Positions 1 to 9,242 of a stretch of 64,000 nucleotides of DNA are shown one piece after another (within the stretch, counting starts at the first letter, position 1; each line of letters starts with the position of its first letter). The stretch is from assembly GCF_023028105.1 (NCBI RefSeq), contig NZ_CP095492.1:496001-560000 (forward strand), written 5' to 3'. The stretch is from Halosolutus gelatinilyticus (GTDB taxonomy: Archaea > Halobacteriota > Halobacteria > Halobacteriales > Natrialbaceae). A program made the position numbers and the translations under genes. The notes under the pieces were generated by a model. It ran no database searches, had not been told where the DNA came from, and worked only from the letters and a program-made list of their open reading frames with translations.

Positions 1-102
1 CGCCTCTTCGACGCGCTTTGCCTGTTCGATCGTTCCGAGGACGTCGCCGTACGCGACGACCTGACACCCGAAGGTGAGGCCGCTCGAATCGGATCTACTC
101 AT
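1..102 (-). CDS. Partial N-terminus, probable LLM-class flavin/F420 oxidoreductase
   Basis: Only the first 34 codons are present; the gene runs off the left edge. Reading leftward from the ATG at 100-102 gives an open frame with LTFGCQVV followed by a helix ending in KRVEEA. This resembles the first beta strand and helix of a TIM-barrel luciferase-like monooxygenase, where a 'FGxQV' strand precedes 'AxxAEEAGF'. The family call rests on this short stretch and is an inference; another TIM-barrel family is possible. The gene is divergent from uxaC, separated by about 155 bases. Confidence 0.4.
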   Translation of the reverse strand, partial: MSRSDSSGLTFGCQVVAYGDVLGTIEQAKRVEEA

Positions 103-226
103 CGACGTACCCTTGGGAGGACTGCAGTAAATAGGTGGGCGTTTTCGCCACGCCGGCTCGAGTACCGTTCCGCCGGTCGTCTCGGGCGGCGCGACGTTGC
201 CCGAGTCTCGGACCCGTACCCGTAGC

Positions 227-232
227 TTTAAT
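227..232 (+). promoter_or_regulatory. TATA box for uxaC
   Basis: TTTAAT lies 26-31 bases before the ATG at 258, the spacing of a leaderless haloarchaeal transcript. It supports the 258 start over the longer open frame reaching back to 135. Confidence 0.5.
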
Positions 233-257
233 CCGGTTCGCTGGAAACGGTACGTCC

Positions 258-1622
258 ATGAGCTTCCTCGGAAAGGGCTACCTGCTCGAGACGGACGCCG
301 CACGAGAGCTGTACGACGCGATCGCGGAGTTGCCGATCGTCGATCCCCATACCCACGCCAACGTCGCCGAGATCGTCGAGAACGACGGCTGGGACGACAT
401 CTGGGAGGTCGAGGCCGCGACGGACCACTACGTCTGGGCCCTGATGCGCGACTGCGGGGTCGACGAAGAGCTGATCACCGGCGACGCGTCAAACCGCGAG
501 AAGTGGAACGCGCTCGCGTCGGTTTTCCCGCAGTTCGCCGGCAACCCGACCTACGAGTGGATCCACCTCGATCTGCGACGTCGGTTCGGCATCGAAAAAC
601 GGATCTCGGCGGAGACGGCGGACGAGATCTGGGCGAAGACGGAGGCCCAGCTCGCCAACGACGCCATGCAACCCCAGCAGCTCCTCGAGGCGATGAACGT
701 CGAGGTCGTCGGCAGCACCGACGACCCGACGGACGACCTCGAGTACCACGAACGCGCCGTCGACGAGGTGTCCGGCGTCGACGTCGTTCCGACGTGGCGC
801 GCGGACCGAGCCGTGAAGATCGACCGGCCCGAGTGGACCGCCTTCGTCGACGACCTCGAGGCCGCGACCGGAATCGAGACCGACGAGTTCGACGGCTTTC
901 TCGAGGCGCTCGCGGCGACCCACGACTACTTCGACGAGCGCGGCTGCCGGGCCAGCGACCTGGGCATCGAACAGCCCGTCTCCCGACCCGTCGGCGAGCG
1001 ACGCGCGCGGAAGGTGTTCCGACGGCGGGTCGTCGGCAGCTCGCTTTCCGAGCGCGAGGTCGGGGATTTCCAGGCGTTCCTCCTCGAGTTCGTCGGCGAG
1101 TTGAACGCCGAGAACGGCTGGGTCACTCAGCTCCACCTCGGCTCCGTTCGCAACTACCGCGACGAGCTGTTCGAGCGACTGGGGCCCGCCGCCGGCGGCG
1201 ACATCTCCACGCAGGACGTCGAGTTCGCCGACGCGCTCGAGCACTTCGTCAACGAGTTCGACGGCGAGACCGAGATCGTGCTCTACACGATCGATCCCAC
1301 CCATTACCCGACGATCGCGACGATGGCCCGCGTCTTCCCACACGTCACCGTCGGCCCAGCCTGGTGGTTCAACGACAGCCCGTTCGGCATGGAACAGCAA
1401 CTCGAGTACGTCGGCACGGTGGACCTACTCTCCCAACACGCCGGGATGGTCAGCGACTCGCGGAAGCTGCTCTCCTACGGCTCGCGCTTCGAGATGTTCC
1501 GCCGATCGCTCGCGAACGTCGTCGGCAAGCAGGTCGAGCGCGGACAGGTACCGATGGACGTGGCGCGGGAACTCGTCGAACGGCTCGCCTACGAGCGGCC
1601 GAACGAGCTGTACGGGTTCTGA
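258..1622 (+). CDS. uxaC: Glucuronate/galacturonate isomerase
   Basis: This 454-residue protein is the UxaC family of the amidohydrolase superfamily. It interconverts D-glucuronate and D-fructuronate or D-galacturonate and D-tagaturonate in the cytoplasm, the first step of hexuronate breakdown. The metal-binding HTH is seen at about residues 31-33 (VDPHTHAN). Other family blocks are WxALMRxCGVxExxITG near 60-80, QLHLGSVRNYR near the middle and VGPAWWFNDSP near 375. Length is normal for the family. The open frame extends upstream to 135, but the extra residues are basic and low complexity, and a TATA box fits the start chosen. No UxaB/UxaA partner is in the window; the neighbouring GH3 and GH4 glycosidases could supply uronic acids from plant polysaccharide. 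Confidence 0.9.
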   Translation: MSFLGKGYLLETDAARELYDAIAELPIVDPHTHANVAEIVENDGWDDIWEVEAATDHYVWALMRDCGVDEELITGDASNREKWNALASVFPQFAGNPTYEWIHLDLRRRFGIEKRISAETADEIWAKTEAQLANDAMQPQQLLEAMNVEVVGSTDDPTDDLEYHERAVDEVSGVDVVPTWRADRAVKIDRPEWTAFVDDLEAATGIETDEFDGFLEALAATHDYFDERGCRASDLGIEQPVSRPVGERRARKVFRRRVVGSSLSEREVGDFQAFLLEFVGELNAENGWVTQLHLGSVRNYRDELFERLGPAAGGDISTQDVEFADALEHFVNEFDGETEIVLYTIDPTHYPTIATMARVFPHVTVGPAWWFNDSPFGMEQQLEYVGTVDLLSQHAGMVSDSRKLLSYGSRFEMFRRSLANVVGKQVERGQVPMDVARELVERLAYERPNELYGF

Positions 1623-1704
1623 GCCGATCCGAACGCGATAGCGGCGGCGGCCGCTCACGACGACCGATCCGATCGGAGAGAAGCCGAATGCCGGTGGGGT
1701 AGCG

Positions 1705-4053
1705 CTATTCGATGTCTTCGACGGTCGTTTCCGTGAAGTACGCCCGGCCGGTCTTCGGAACCGTCTTCGTCGCCGTCACCTCGAGTTCCTCGCTCGCGAC
1801 GATGTCGGCGGCCGAGCGGCCGATCCGGACCTCGTAAGGGCCTTCCTCGACGGCGAGGTTCATGTCGAGGTCGTGGTAGGCGAGCTGAGTCGCGGAGAGT
1901 TCGAAGGTAACGCGCTTCGATTCGCCCGACTCGAGCGGGACGCGCTCGAAGCCCTGGAGTTCCTGGATGGGACGGGCCTGACTCGGGTTCGCCGCGCGGG
2001 TGTACAGTTGGACGACCTCGTCGCCGGCGCGATCGCCGACGTTCGTGACGGTGATGCTCGCCGTGATCGTCTCGAGCGGCGCGACGGCGTTCGCGGAGAG
2101 CGAGACGGCGTCGTACTCGAACTCGGTGTAGCTCAGCCCGTATCCGAACGGATACACCGGCTCGCCGTCGGTGTAGACGTAGTCCTTGTTCGCGGTGTTC
2201 GCCTTGCGGTTGTAGTACACCGGCAGCTGCCCGACGGACTTCGGCAGCGAGACGGGGAGCTTCCCGCCGGGGGCGTACTCGCCGAAGAGGACGTCCGCGA
2301 TGGCGGGGCCGCCCTCGTCGCCCGGAAGCCACGCGTAGAGGATCGCGGGCACGTCCTCGGCCATCCACTCGATCGCGTGCGGTTTCCCGCTGACGAGGAC
2401 GACCACGACCGGCGTCTCCGTCTCGAGGAGGCGGGAAACGAGTTCCTCCTGGACGCCCGGCAGACCGAGGTCGGTGACGTCACAGCCCTCGCCGCTGGTG
2501 GGGACGCTCGGTTTCTTTCGCTGCTCTTCGTCGACATCCGAGAAGTCGACCGCCGAGCGGGCGCCGACGAACGCGAGCGTCACGTCCGCGTCTTCGGCGG
2601 CCGACGCCGCCGCGTCGAACCCGTCCGTGGAGGGGCCGGAGATCGTACACCCCGGCTCGTGGAGAACCTCGAGATCCTCGCGGGCGCCGAGGGCCTCGAG
2701 CGGCGTGATCGCGTCGGCCTCGTACTCCTCTTCGGGGTAGTGAGCGGCGTAGGCGTAGTCGCCCATCAGTTCCTTCGTGTCGTCGGCTTTCGGGCCGACG
2801 ACCGCGACGGAGTCGACGTCGAGGGGCAGGAGGTCGCCCTCGTTCTTCAGGAGCGTCATCGATTCGCGGGCCGCCCGCCTCGTCACGGTTCGCGCCTCTT
2901 CGGTGTGGAAGGCGTCCGTCGCGGCGTCCTCGTCGACGATCGGATCGTCGAAGACGCCCTTGCGGAACTTCTCGCGCAGGACGCGACGGACCGACTCGTC
3001 GAGCGTCTCCTCGGCGAGCTCGCCCTCTTCGACGGCCTCGACGAGGTGCTCGCCGTAGTACTCGGTGTAGGGCAACTCGACGTCGATGCCGGCCTCGAGG
3101 GACTGCACGCCGGCCTCGCGTTTCGTGTTCGCGGTGCCGTGTTCGGTCACCAGGTGCCGGACGCTGTAGTAGTCCGAGACGACGGTCCCGTCGAAGCCGA
3201 ACTCGCCGCGCAGCACGTCCGTCAGGAGCCACTCGGAGCTCGCACACGGGACGCCGTCGATGTCGTGGTAGGCGTTCATCACCGATTCGGCGTTCGCCTC
3301 GCTGATGACGGCCTCGTAAGGGAACAGATGAACCTCACGGAGCTCCCGGGGGCCGACGTTGAGCGACGAGCGGTTCTTCCCGCCGTCGGTCGCGCCGTGA
3401 CCGACGAAGTGCTTCAGCGTCGCCGAGATACCGTCCGCGCGGCCCTCGCCCTGCAGTCCGTTCACGTACGCGGCCGCCATCTCCGAGACCAGGTACGGAT
3501 CCTCGCCGAAGGTTTCCTCGACGCGACCCCAGCGCAGGTCCCGCGCCACGTCGAGAACCGGGGACAGCGCGTGCGTCGTGCCGATTCCTTCGAGTTCGCC
3601 GCGGATCGTCTCGGTAACGGTCCGGAGGAGGTCGGGGTTCCAGCTGCTCGCCATCCCGATCATCTGCGGGAACGTCGTCGCATTCGGCCCCATGTAGCCG
3701 CTGAGACACTCCTCGTGGGGGATCGCGGGAATTCCGAGGCGCGTCTCCTCGCGCAGGTACGTCTGTAGTTCGTTCGCGATCCGGGCTGCGTCGGCCGGCG
3801 AGAGCCCGCCCTCCCCGCCGAGGCGGGTGAAGTGGCCGATCCCGTGCTCGAGCCACTCCTCGACGGCTTCGTCGTCGAGTTCGTCGTTTTCGAGCAGGCG
3901 ATCGGCGTTAACCGAACCGAGCTGTGCAGCCTTTTCTTCGAGGGTCATCCGCTCGAGGAGATCGTCGACGCGAGTCGACACGGATTTCGATCCGTCCCGA
4001 TACGGTGTCGCGGACTGTTTTCGTGTCACGCACTGGTCCTCGTGATCGATCAC
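1705..4053 (-). CDS. GH3 beta-glucosidase/beta-xylosidase
   Basis: A 782-residue family 3 glycoside hydrolase with the three-domain plan of bacterial BglX/XylA-type enzymes. The N-terminal TIM barrel holds KHFVGHG at about 214-220 and the probable nucleophile Asp294 in VSDYYSV. An alpha/beta sandwich (about 400-600) and a C-terminal fibronectin III-like domain (about 650-760) follow. It removes non-reducing beta-linked glucose or xylose; the sequence does not settle the substrate. No Tat signal or lipobox is seen, so it is probably cytoplasmic. The assigned start is a GTG, and a later start near Met36 (MTLEEKAAQ) is possible. Its upstream region, shared with divergent IclR-1, carries a motif 2 palindrome around a TATATAT box and a motif 1 site. 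Confidence 0.88.
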   Translation of the reverse strand: MIDHEDQCVTRKQSATPYRDGSKSVSTRVDDLLERMTLEEKAAQLGSVNADRLLENDELDDEAVEEWLEHGIGHFTRLGGEGGLSPADAARIANELQTYLREETRLGIPAIPHEECLSGYMGPNATTFPQMIGMASSWNPDLLRTVTETIRGELEGIGTTHALSPVLDVARDLRWGRVEETFGEDPYLVSEMAAAYVNGLQGEGRADGISATLKHFVGHGATDGGKNRSSLNVGPRELREVHLFPYEAVISEANAESVMNAYHDIDGVPCASSEWLLTDVLRGEFGFDGTVVSDYYSVRHLVTEHGTANTKREAGVQSLEAGIDVELPYTEYYGEHLVEAVEEGELAEETLDESVRRVLREKFRKGVFDDPIVDEDAATDAFHTEEARTVTRRAARESMTLLKNEGDLLPLDVDSVAVVGPKADDTKELMGDYAYAAHYPEEEYEADAITPLEALGAREDLEVLHEPGCTISGPSTDGFDAAASAAEDADVTLAFVGARSAVDFSDVDEEQRKKPSVPTSGEGCDVTDLGLPGVQEELVSRLLETETPVVVVLVSGKPHAIEWMAEDVPAILYAWLPGDEGGPAIADVLFGEYAPGGKLPVSLPKSVGQLPVYYNRKANTANKDYVYTDGEPVYPFGYGLSYTEFEYDAVSLSANAVAPLETITASITVTNVGDRAGDEVVQLYTRAANPSQARPIQELQGFERVPLESGESKRVTFELSATQLAYHDLDMNLAVEEGPYEVRIGRSAADIVASEELEVTATKTVPKTGRAYFTETTVEDIE

Positions 4054-4107
4054 CTTAGCAGTTCTGACAGTGGGCGCCCCGTGGAGATCCGTCCCCTCCC
4101 GGACCCG

Positions 4108-4126
4108 GTTTCGTATATATCGAAAC
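4108..4126. promoter_or_regulatory. Motif 2 palindrome on the GH3 promoter
   Basis: GTTTCG-TATATAT-CGAAAC is a 6-bp inverted repeat enclosing a TATA-like core, 55-73 bases upstream of the GH3 GTG. Binding here would block TBP/TFB. It shares the TTCG-N7-CGAA layout with 4549-4567, 18732-18748 and 19446-19464. Confidence 0.55.
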
Positions 4127-4251
4127 TATCACCGTCGACCGATCGGCGCCGCTGACGAAGCGATCGCGCGGCAGACGGGTGCCGAGAGTCCGTTCGGCGC
4201 ACCGACGGAGAGTCGCCTCCCCGACGACATCTCGAGAGAGGATCCGTCTGA

Positions 4252-4271
4252 TTACAACCGTATGCGTGTAA
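4252..4271. promoter_or_regulatory. Motif 1 palindrome, copy 1
   Basis: TTACAACCGTATGCGTGTAA fits TTACR-N3-RTAY-N3-YGTAA exactly, and the flanking A and T extend the arms to 6 bp. It lies about 200 bases upstream of the GH3 start and 349 bases before the IclR-1 start. Confidence 0.65.
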
Positions 4272-4548
4272 TAGATAACGCAGTAGTATTTCCTAGTGTT
4301 ACCTTCGATATTTGCGAAACACGGTCGTCGATGTCGTTTCATTCTCGCTGTGCGGCGTACGATAGGGGCGGTGCGGCCGGTACGGGACGTACGAGACTCG
4401 TCCGTACCGTCTACCACCGGACCCATTCCGAAGCGGTCCCGTTCGTACGACGCACTCGCATCGGCTGCTGACGCCGTTCGGATGCTCGGGGAGCATCGTG
4501 GACGAAGCGGTCCGTATCGCGAGTTTGCCGACCGGACGGACGGTGCCT

Positions 4549-4567
4549 ATTTCGACATATCCGAACC
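4549..4567. promoter_or_regulatory. Motif 2-like palindrome upstream of IclR-1
   Basis: ATTTCG-ACATATC-CGAACC has TTCG and CGAA arms separated by 7 bases around an ATAT core. It sits 22 bases before the IclR-1 TATA box, a sensible place for autoregulation. Confidence 0.45.
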
Positions 4568-4589
4568 GAGTTTCGAGAATTGCAAAGAG

Positions 4590-4596
4590 TTTAATA
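4590..4596 (+). promoter_or_regulatory. TATA box for IclR-1
   Basis: TTTAATA lies 25-31 bases before ATG 4621, which favours that start over the upstream in-frame GTG at 4498. Confidence 0.5.
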
Positions 4597-4620
4597 CGAC
4601 GTACGGTCCAATCGTGGACC

Positions 4621-5394
4621 ATGAGAACGGACGACACGGGAGACGGACGGACGATCAAGTCACTCGAGCGCGGCTTCGAGATCATCGAAACGCTCGCCGA
4701 ACTCGAGGGCGCGCGGCTGACGGAGGTTTCGACGGCGATCGGTCTATCGGTGAGTACGACCCACACCTACCTCCAGACCCTGGTGGAGACGGGATACGTC
4801 AGGCGAGCCGGCGACCAGTACGAGCTCAACTTGCGGTTTCTCCAGCAGGGCGGCCGAGTTCGACAGTCGGTCGACGTCTACGACGTCGCGCGGCCGGAGG
4901 TCGACAGGCTAGCCAGGGAGACGAACGAGGTCGCGTCGCTCGGAATCGAAGAGGACGGACAGCGGGTACTCATCTACAAGTCCGAGGGCGACAACGCCAT
5001 CTACGACAACGCGCCGACGGGCGAGTACACGAACATGCACTGGAGCGCGCTGGGGAAGGCGCTGCTCTCGCGCCACTCGCGGTCGGAACTCGAGGCGATC
5101 GTCGACGAGTACGGCCTCGAAGCGCAAACCGATCGGACGATCACGGACGTCGAGACGCTGCGGTCGGAGCTCGAGCGGATCCGGGAACGGGGGTACTCGA
5201 TCGAAAACGAGGAACGCCGTGCGGGCATCCGCTCGGTCGGCGTCCCCATCGTGACCGACGACGACGACGTGATCGGCGCGCTCTCCATCTCCGGGCCGAA
5301 GAATCGGATCAACGACGCCTGGATCGAGGAGACCGCCGTTCCGCTGCTCCGGAACGCGGCCAACATCGTCGAGGTGAAGTACGTCCACAACTGA
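4621..5394 (+). CDS. IclR-family transcriptional regulator (IclR-1)
   Basis: A 257-residue DNA-binding regulator. Residues about 12-75 form the winged helix-turn-helix (KSLERGFEIIETLAEL, recognition helix around STTHTYLQTLVETGYV). Residues about 85-255 form the IclR effector domain, with the family landmarks HWSALGKALLS and RERGYSIENEE. Effectors of such domains are usually small carboxylates or sugar acids; none can be assigned here. It is divergent from the GH3 gene and precedes the fused permease by 163 bases, so either could be its target. It resembles IclR-4 more than the others in sequence. It starts at a leaderless-type ATG. Confidence 0.9.
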   Translation: MRTDDTGDGRTIKSLERGFEIIETLAELEGARLTEVSTAIGLSVSTTHTYLQTLVETGYVRRAGDQYELNLRFLQQGGRVRQSVDVYDVARPEVDRLARETNEVASLGIEEDGQRVLIYKSEGDNAIYDNAPTGEYTNMHWSALGKALLSRHSRSELEAIVDEYGLEAQTDRTITDVETLRSELERIRERGYSIENEERRAGIRSVGVPIVTDDDDVIGALSISGPKNRINDAWIEETAVPLLRNAANIVEVKYVHN

Positions 5395-5557
5395 GCCGGC
5401 CGAAATCGCACGTTCGACGTCGGACGCCGCGCCCGCGTCCGCGTTTAGAGGAGACTGGTGATGCAAGACCTTCGCGTTCGGTTTTCGAGCGCGTCCGCAT
5501 GCATCGGAACAGTAATTTTATTAGGTCGGGGAGGAAGTTCCTTAGTAACATTAAGCA

Positions 5558-7618
5558 ATGTCCAATTGGCTAATCAAGCGAATCGGCCAGGGTGTGTTAA
5601 CAATCCTCGTCGTGTTCCATCTGACGTTCGCACTCGTCCGCTTCATGCCGGGGAACCCGTTCGAGGCGATGTACGCGCAGATGCTGTCGGAGAATCCGAA
5701 CAATCCGGACGCCGCTCGACGACTGGTCGAACTCACGATAAACATCCAGCCGGACAAGCCGATGCACGTACAGTACGTGGAGTACATGTCCTCGATGTTG
5801 CAGGGTGATCTCGGCCACTCGCTATCCCAGAACCAGCCGGTCACCCAGATCCTTGCCGAGGCGGTGCCGTGGACGATTTTCTACATGTCCATCGCGATGA
5901 TCATCACGTTCGTGACGAGCATCTGTCTCGGGGCGATCATGGCCTACTACGAGGGCTCGAAGTTCGACACCGCGATGACCGTCGTCGCCGTCATCGAGAG
6001 CTCGACGCCGTACTACGTCGCCGCGCTCCTCCTGTCGTTCGTCTTCGCCTACCAGCTCGGCTGGTTCCCCACCGGCGCGCGATACCCGGGCGGCGCGGAT
6101 ATCGGGCTCAACGCCGAGTTCGTCCTCGGCGCGTTACATCACGCCTCGTTACCGATCCTCTCGTTGATCGTTACGGGCGCGGCCGCCTCGCTCGGCATGC
6201 GCGGGAACTCCATCAGCGTCCTGGGTGCCGATCACATCCGCGTCGCTCGCCTCCGGGGACTCCCGCCGACGAGAATCGCGCTGCGGTACGTCATGCGAAA
6301 TGCTCTGCTTCCGCTGTACACCGGTCTGCTGCTGACGATCGGCTTCATGATCGGCGGCTCGATCATCCTCGAGGACATCTTCAGTTACCACGGAATGGGA
6401 TGGTACATGTTCGAGGGCGTACAGAATCGCGACTACCCGCTCATGGTCGGCGGGTTCACCGTGATCTGTATCACGGTCGTCATCGCGATGTTCGTCGCGG
6501 ACCTCACGTACAGCCGCATCGACCCGCGGGCGAAGACCGGCGGCGACGACATGCAGGTGTACGGCAGTTCCGCGGGCGTCCCGCTGCGGACGCAGTTCAA
6601 GCGCTACGTACGGCGGCTGACGAACGCCACCGAGGAGCCGCGAGCGGACGGCGGCACCGCCGACCACGCGTTCTTCGGCGAGGAGCGGGCGATCGACGTC
6701 GACCGGAGGGACGTGCTGTACCGGAAGTTCGATCGGTCGATCTACGCGCCGGCGAAGATCGTGCTGAGCGACTGGCGCGGCTTCCTCGGCGTGACGATCA
6801 CGATCGCGTTCGTCCTGCTCGGGACGCTCGGGCCGCGGTTCGTTCACAGCCCGACCGCCACGTTCGAAACCTGGGTGTCCCCGCTCGACGGCAATCTCTC
6901 ACATCCGCTGGGGACGACGGACACCGGAGTCGACATCCTCTCGCTGATGGTCCACGGAACGACGCCCGTCCTCATCATGATCACCGCCGGCGCGATCGCG
7001 ACGGTCGTCCTGGGCGTCGGCATCGGCGCGACCGCCGGATTCCGCGGCGGAGCGACCGACCGAGTCCTCATGACGCTCTGTGACATCGTCGTCTCGATTC
7101 CCGGGCTCCCGCTGATCATCGTCATCGCGGCGATCATCGAGCCGCGCCATCCGGCGATGGTCGGTCTCGTGCTCTCGGTCGCCGCGTGGGGCGGACTCGG
7201 CCGTTCGATCCGGTCCGAAGTGCTGAAGGTCAGGAGTCAGGAGTACGTCGAAGCGGCCCGCGCGATGGGCGTCGGAACGGTCTCGACGATCGTCAAGGAC
7301 ATCCTGCCCAACATCTGGCCCTACGTCCTCATCAACCTCGCTAACCACGCGCGAAACATCATCTTCGCCTCGGTGGCCCTGTATTACCTGGGCTTCCTCC
7401 CGGTCAGCACGCAGAACTGGGGCGTCGTCCTCAACAACGCGGAGGAGGCATACGCCCTCTACTCCGTCGGACAGATGCACTATATCCTCGCCCCGACGCT
7501 GTTCATCATCGGGCTCTCGATGGGACTGATCCTCATCGCCCAGGCGTTGGACCGCATCAGCAACCCGCGGATCCGGGCTCGCCACGCGAAGTCGGTCGAC
7601 GACGACGAACCCGTCTGA
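5558..7618 (+). CDS. Single-chain DppB-DppC fusion, dipeptide/oligosaccharide ABC permease
   Basis: Two permeases of the DppB/DppC type are joined in one 686-residue protein. Residues 1 to about 325 are DppB-like: an N-terminal membrane segment (WLIKRIGQGVLTILVV), the periplasmic-type FMPGNPFEAMY loop and an EAA loop near ADHIRVARLRG. A hydrophilic linker of about 85 residues follows. From about 410 the DppC-like half begins with DWRGFLG and HPLGTTDTGVDILS, and has its own EAA loop (QEYVEAARAMG). The reading frame is continuous through the join. These permeases normally come as two genes beside a binding protein and two ATPases; none of that family is in the window, so this is an orphan needing partners in trans. 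Its place between IclR-1 and a GH4 glycosidase favours oligosaccharides over peptides. Confidence 0.85.
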   Translation: MSNWLIKRIGQGVLTILVVFHLTFALVRFMPGNPFEAMYAQMLSENPNNPDAARRLVELTINIQPDKPMHVQYVEYMSSMLQGDLGHSLSQNQPVTQILAEAVPWTIFYMSIAMIITFVTSICLGAIMAYYEGSKFDTAMTVVAVIESSTPYYVAALLLSFVFAYQLGWFPTGARYPGGADIGLNAEFVLGALHHASLPILSLIVTGAAASLGMRGNSISVLGADHIRVARLRGLPPTRIALRYVMRNALLPLYTGLLLTIGFMIGGSIILEDIFSYHGMGWYMFEGVQNRDYPLMVGGFTVICITVVIAMFVADLTYSRIDPRAKTGGDDMQVYGSSAGVPLRTQFKRYVRRLTNATEEPRADGGTADHAFFGEERAIDVDRRDVLYRKFDRSIYAPAKIVLSDWRGFLGVTITIAFVLLGTLGPRFVHSPTATFETWVSPLDGNLSHPLGTTDTGVDILSLMVHGTTPVLIMITAGAIATVVLGVGIGATAGFRGGATDRVLMTLCDIVVSIPGLPLIIVIAAIIEPRHPAMVGLVLSVAAWGGLGRSIRSEVLKVRSQEYVEAARAMGVGTVSTIVKDILPNIWPYVLINLANHARNIIFASVALYYLGFLPVSTQNWGVVLNNAEEAYALYSVGQMHYILAPTLFIIGLSMGLILIAQALDRISNPRIRARHAKSVDDDEPV

Positions 7619-7762
7619 ACCCCTCGGATATCGATTTTTACGCTGCATTGGTCGTGTCGCTCGGTACCTAGGCAACGGCGCGTTCGGTAACGCGAGCGTC
7701 GCCCGAGAGGGACCGCAGTTACCGTGACGAGGGTTCGAAAAGGGGCCGTCGAAACGGAGACG

Positions 7763-9217
7763 TTACTCGGCCGGGTAGGCGGCCGACTCCGCGAGGACGG
7801 TCGAGTCTTCGAGATCCCAGTCCTGTAGGTACGATTCCTCCGCGGCGACGAGTTCCGCGAACAGCTCGCGGGCGTCTTCAGTCTGAAGGGTGCGGATCTG
7901 CTGGTCGATGAGGAATCCCTGGAACGCGGCGTCGACGTCGCCGTCAGCGGAGGCCTCGATGACCGTCTCGATAGTGTCGATGTGCCCGCGGACGACGCCG
8001 CGAACGGGACGCGGGAAGCCGCCGGCCGCCACCGGCTTGACCTCGTTCGCCCGGACGAGCGCGTTCGTCTCGACGACCGCGTCGTTCTGGAGATCCGACA
8101 CCTGGCCCGTGTTCGGCAGGTTGATATTCGTCACGTAGTCGCCTTTCCCGACGAGCCCCCGGAGGATGTCGACGAAGACCTCGTTCGACTCGCTCAGTTC
8201 GAACTCGCGCTCGCCGGCCAACCACGCCTCGACGTCGGTCGTCTGGTCCGACTCGGCGGGCGTCCAGTGTTTGGCCCGGTAGTCGCTTCCGGTGCGCTTG
8301 ACGCCCCAGCGGTTGAGCCCCTCCTTGCCGCCCTGGATGAACCAGGTCGCGTACTCGACGAGGTGGCGGTCGCCCGCGGCGGGGAGGACGCCGAACCGGC
8401 GGAACAGCTCCCAGGTCACCTGCCAGTTGTCGACGAACACGCTCTCGTCGGCGAGGTCCTCCCCCGTGAACGCCCGGTGGCCCTCCGCGCCGCCGCGGAG
8501 CTCCTCGAGCATCGGCCAGAGGTCGACGCCCTTGCAGCGCGCCTCGTCGACCCACGTGAAGTGGTTAATCCCCTTGACGTTAACCGAGATATCGCTGCGC
8601 TCGGCGTCCATGTCGAGGTGCTCTCGAGCGTACCGCGCGAGGCGGTGACGGGTGCCGAGCACCTCGTGGCACAGGCCGAGGGCGTTGATGTCGGGGTACT
8701 CGTCGTACAGCGCTCGCGTCACGAAGTGGACGGGGTTCGTGTAGTTGAACACCCACGCGTCGGGGCAGTGCTCGCGAATCGCGGCGGCGAACGCGCGGTA
8801 GAGCGGGACCGTCCGCATGGCGCGGAAGATGCCGCCCGGACCGATCGTCGCCGCGACCGCGCCGTAAATGCCGTAGCGTTTGGGGATGTCGAGATCGTGG
8901 ACGAACGTCTCCGCCGGATCGTACTGCGTCGACAGGATGACGACGTCCGCGCCGGCGAGCGCCGTCTCGAGCGAGTCCGTCGCCTCGTACGACCAGTCGG
9001 CGACGGCTCCCTCTCGCTCCTGCACCCAGTTGCCGAAACGCGCGTTCCGCTCGGTGCTCTCGTAGTACTCGTCGTAGAGCCGTACCCGTCCGTCGAGGTC
9101 CGACTGCGCGAGATCCTGGATGAGATTCGGCGCCCACTGGCGACTTCCGCCGCCGAGATACGCAATCGTGATGTCGTCCGGATCGGTTGCCGTGCTCGAG
9201 TGAATCGCTTGCGCCAT
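7763..9217 (-). CDS. GH4 NAD-dependent alpha-glycosidase (alpha-glucosidase/galactosidase/uronidase type)
   Basis: A 484-residue family 4 glycosidase. GH4 enzymes use NAD and a divalent metal in an oxidation-elimination mechanism in the cytoplasm. The Rossmann loop is YLGGGSRQWAP at about 20-30. NYTNPV at 159-164 and CHEV at 183-186 carry the Asn, Cys and His expected at the metal and substrate site, and GINHF is at 216-220. As I recall them, the CHxx subgroup residues are CHSV for alpha-gluco/galactosidases, CHGx for uronidases and CNVP/CDMP for phospho-glycosidases. CHEV fits none exactly, so the substrate is open; phospho-sugars look unlikely. ATG 9217 is preferred over the upstream frame because a TATA box lies 26-31 bases before it. 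Confidence 0.85.
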   Translation of the reverse strand: MAQAIHSSTATDPDDITIAYLGGGSRQWAPNLIQDLAQSDLDGRVRLYDEYYESTERNARFGNWVQEREGAVADWSYEATDSLETALAGADVVILSTQYDPAETFVHDLDIPKRYGIYGAVAATIGPGGIFRAMRTVPLYRAFAAAIREHCPDAWVFNYTNPVHFVTRALYDEYPDINALGLCHEVLGTRHRLARYAREHLDMDAERSDISVNVKGINHFTWVDEARCKGVDLWPMLEELRGGAEGHRAFTGEDLADESVFVDNWQVTWELFRRFGVLPAAGDRHLVEYATWFIQGGKEGLNRWGVKRTGSDYRAKHWTPAESDQTTDVEAWLAGEREFELSESNEVFVDILRGLVGKGDYVTNINLPNTGQVSDLQNDAVVETNALVRANEVKPVAAGGFPRPVRGVVRGHIDTIETVIEASADGDVDAAFQGFLIDQQIRTLQTEDARELFAELVAAEESYLQDWDLEDSTVLAESAAYPAE

Positions 9218-9242
9218 CGTTCCATTGTGAGAGACATACAGG

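Larger units (their letters stand above)
4054..4620. other. Divergent control region, GH3 / IclR-1
   Basis: No gene is supported in these 567 bases. The stretch holds a motif 2 palindrome over a TATATAT box (4108-4126), a motif 1 palindrome (4252-4271), a second motif 2-like palindrome (4549-4567) and the IclR-1 TATA box (4590-4596). Open frames crossing it lack family features. Confidence 0.6.

Noticed and set aside
197-1702. Long plus-strand frame over uxaC
   Set aside because: Arg-rich shadow of uxaC in another frame, no family features.
1873-3768. 631-codon plus-strand frame opposite the GH3 gene
   Set aside because: Antisense shadow; codon pattern typical of the complement of a GC-rich gene.
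7629-7640. T-rich tract after the fused permease as a terminator
   Set aside because: Only five T in a row; too weak to call without transcript ends.
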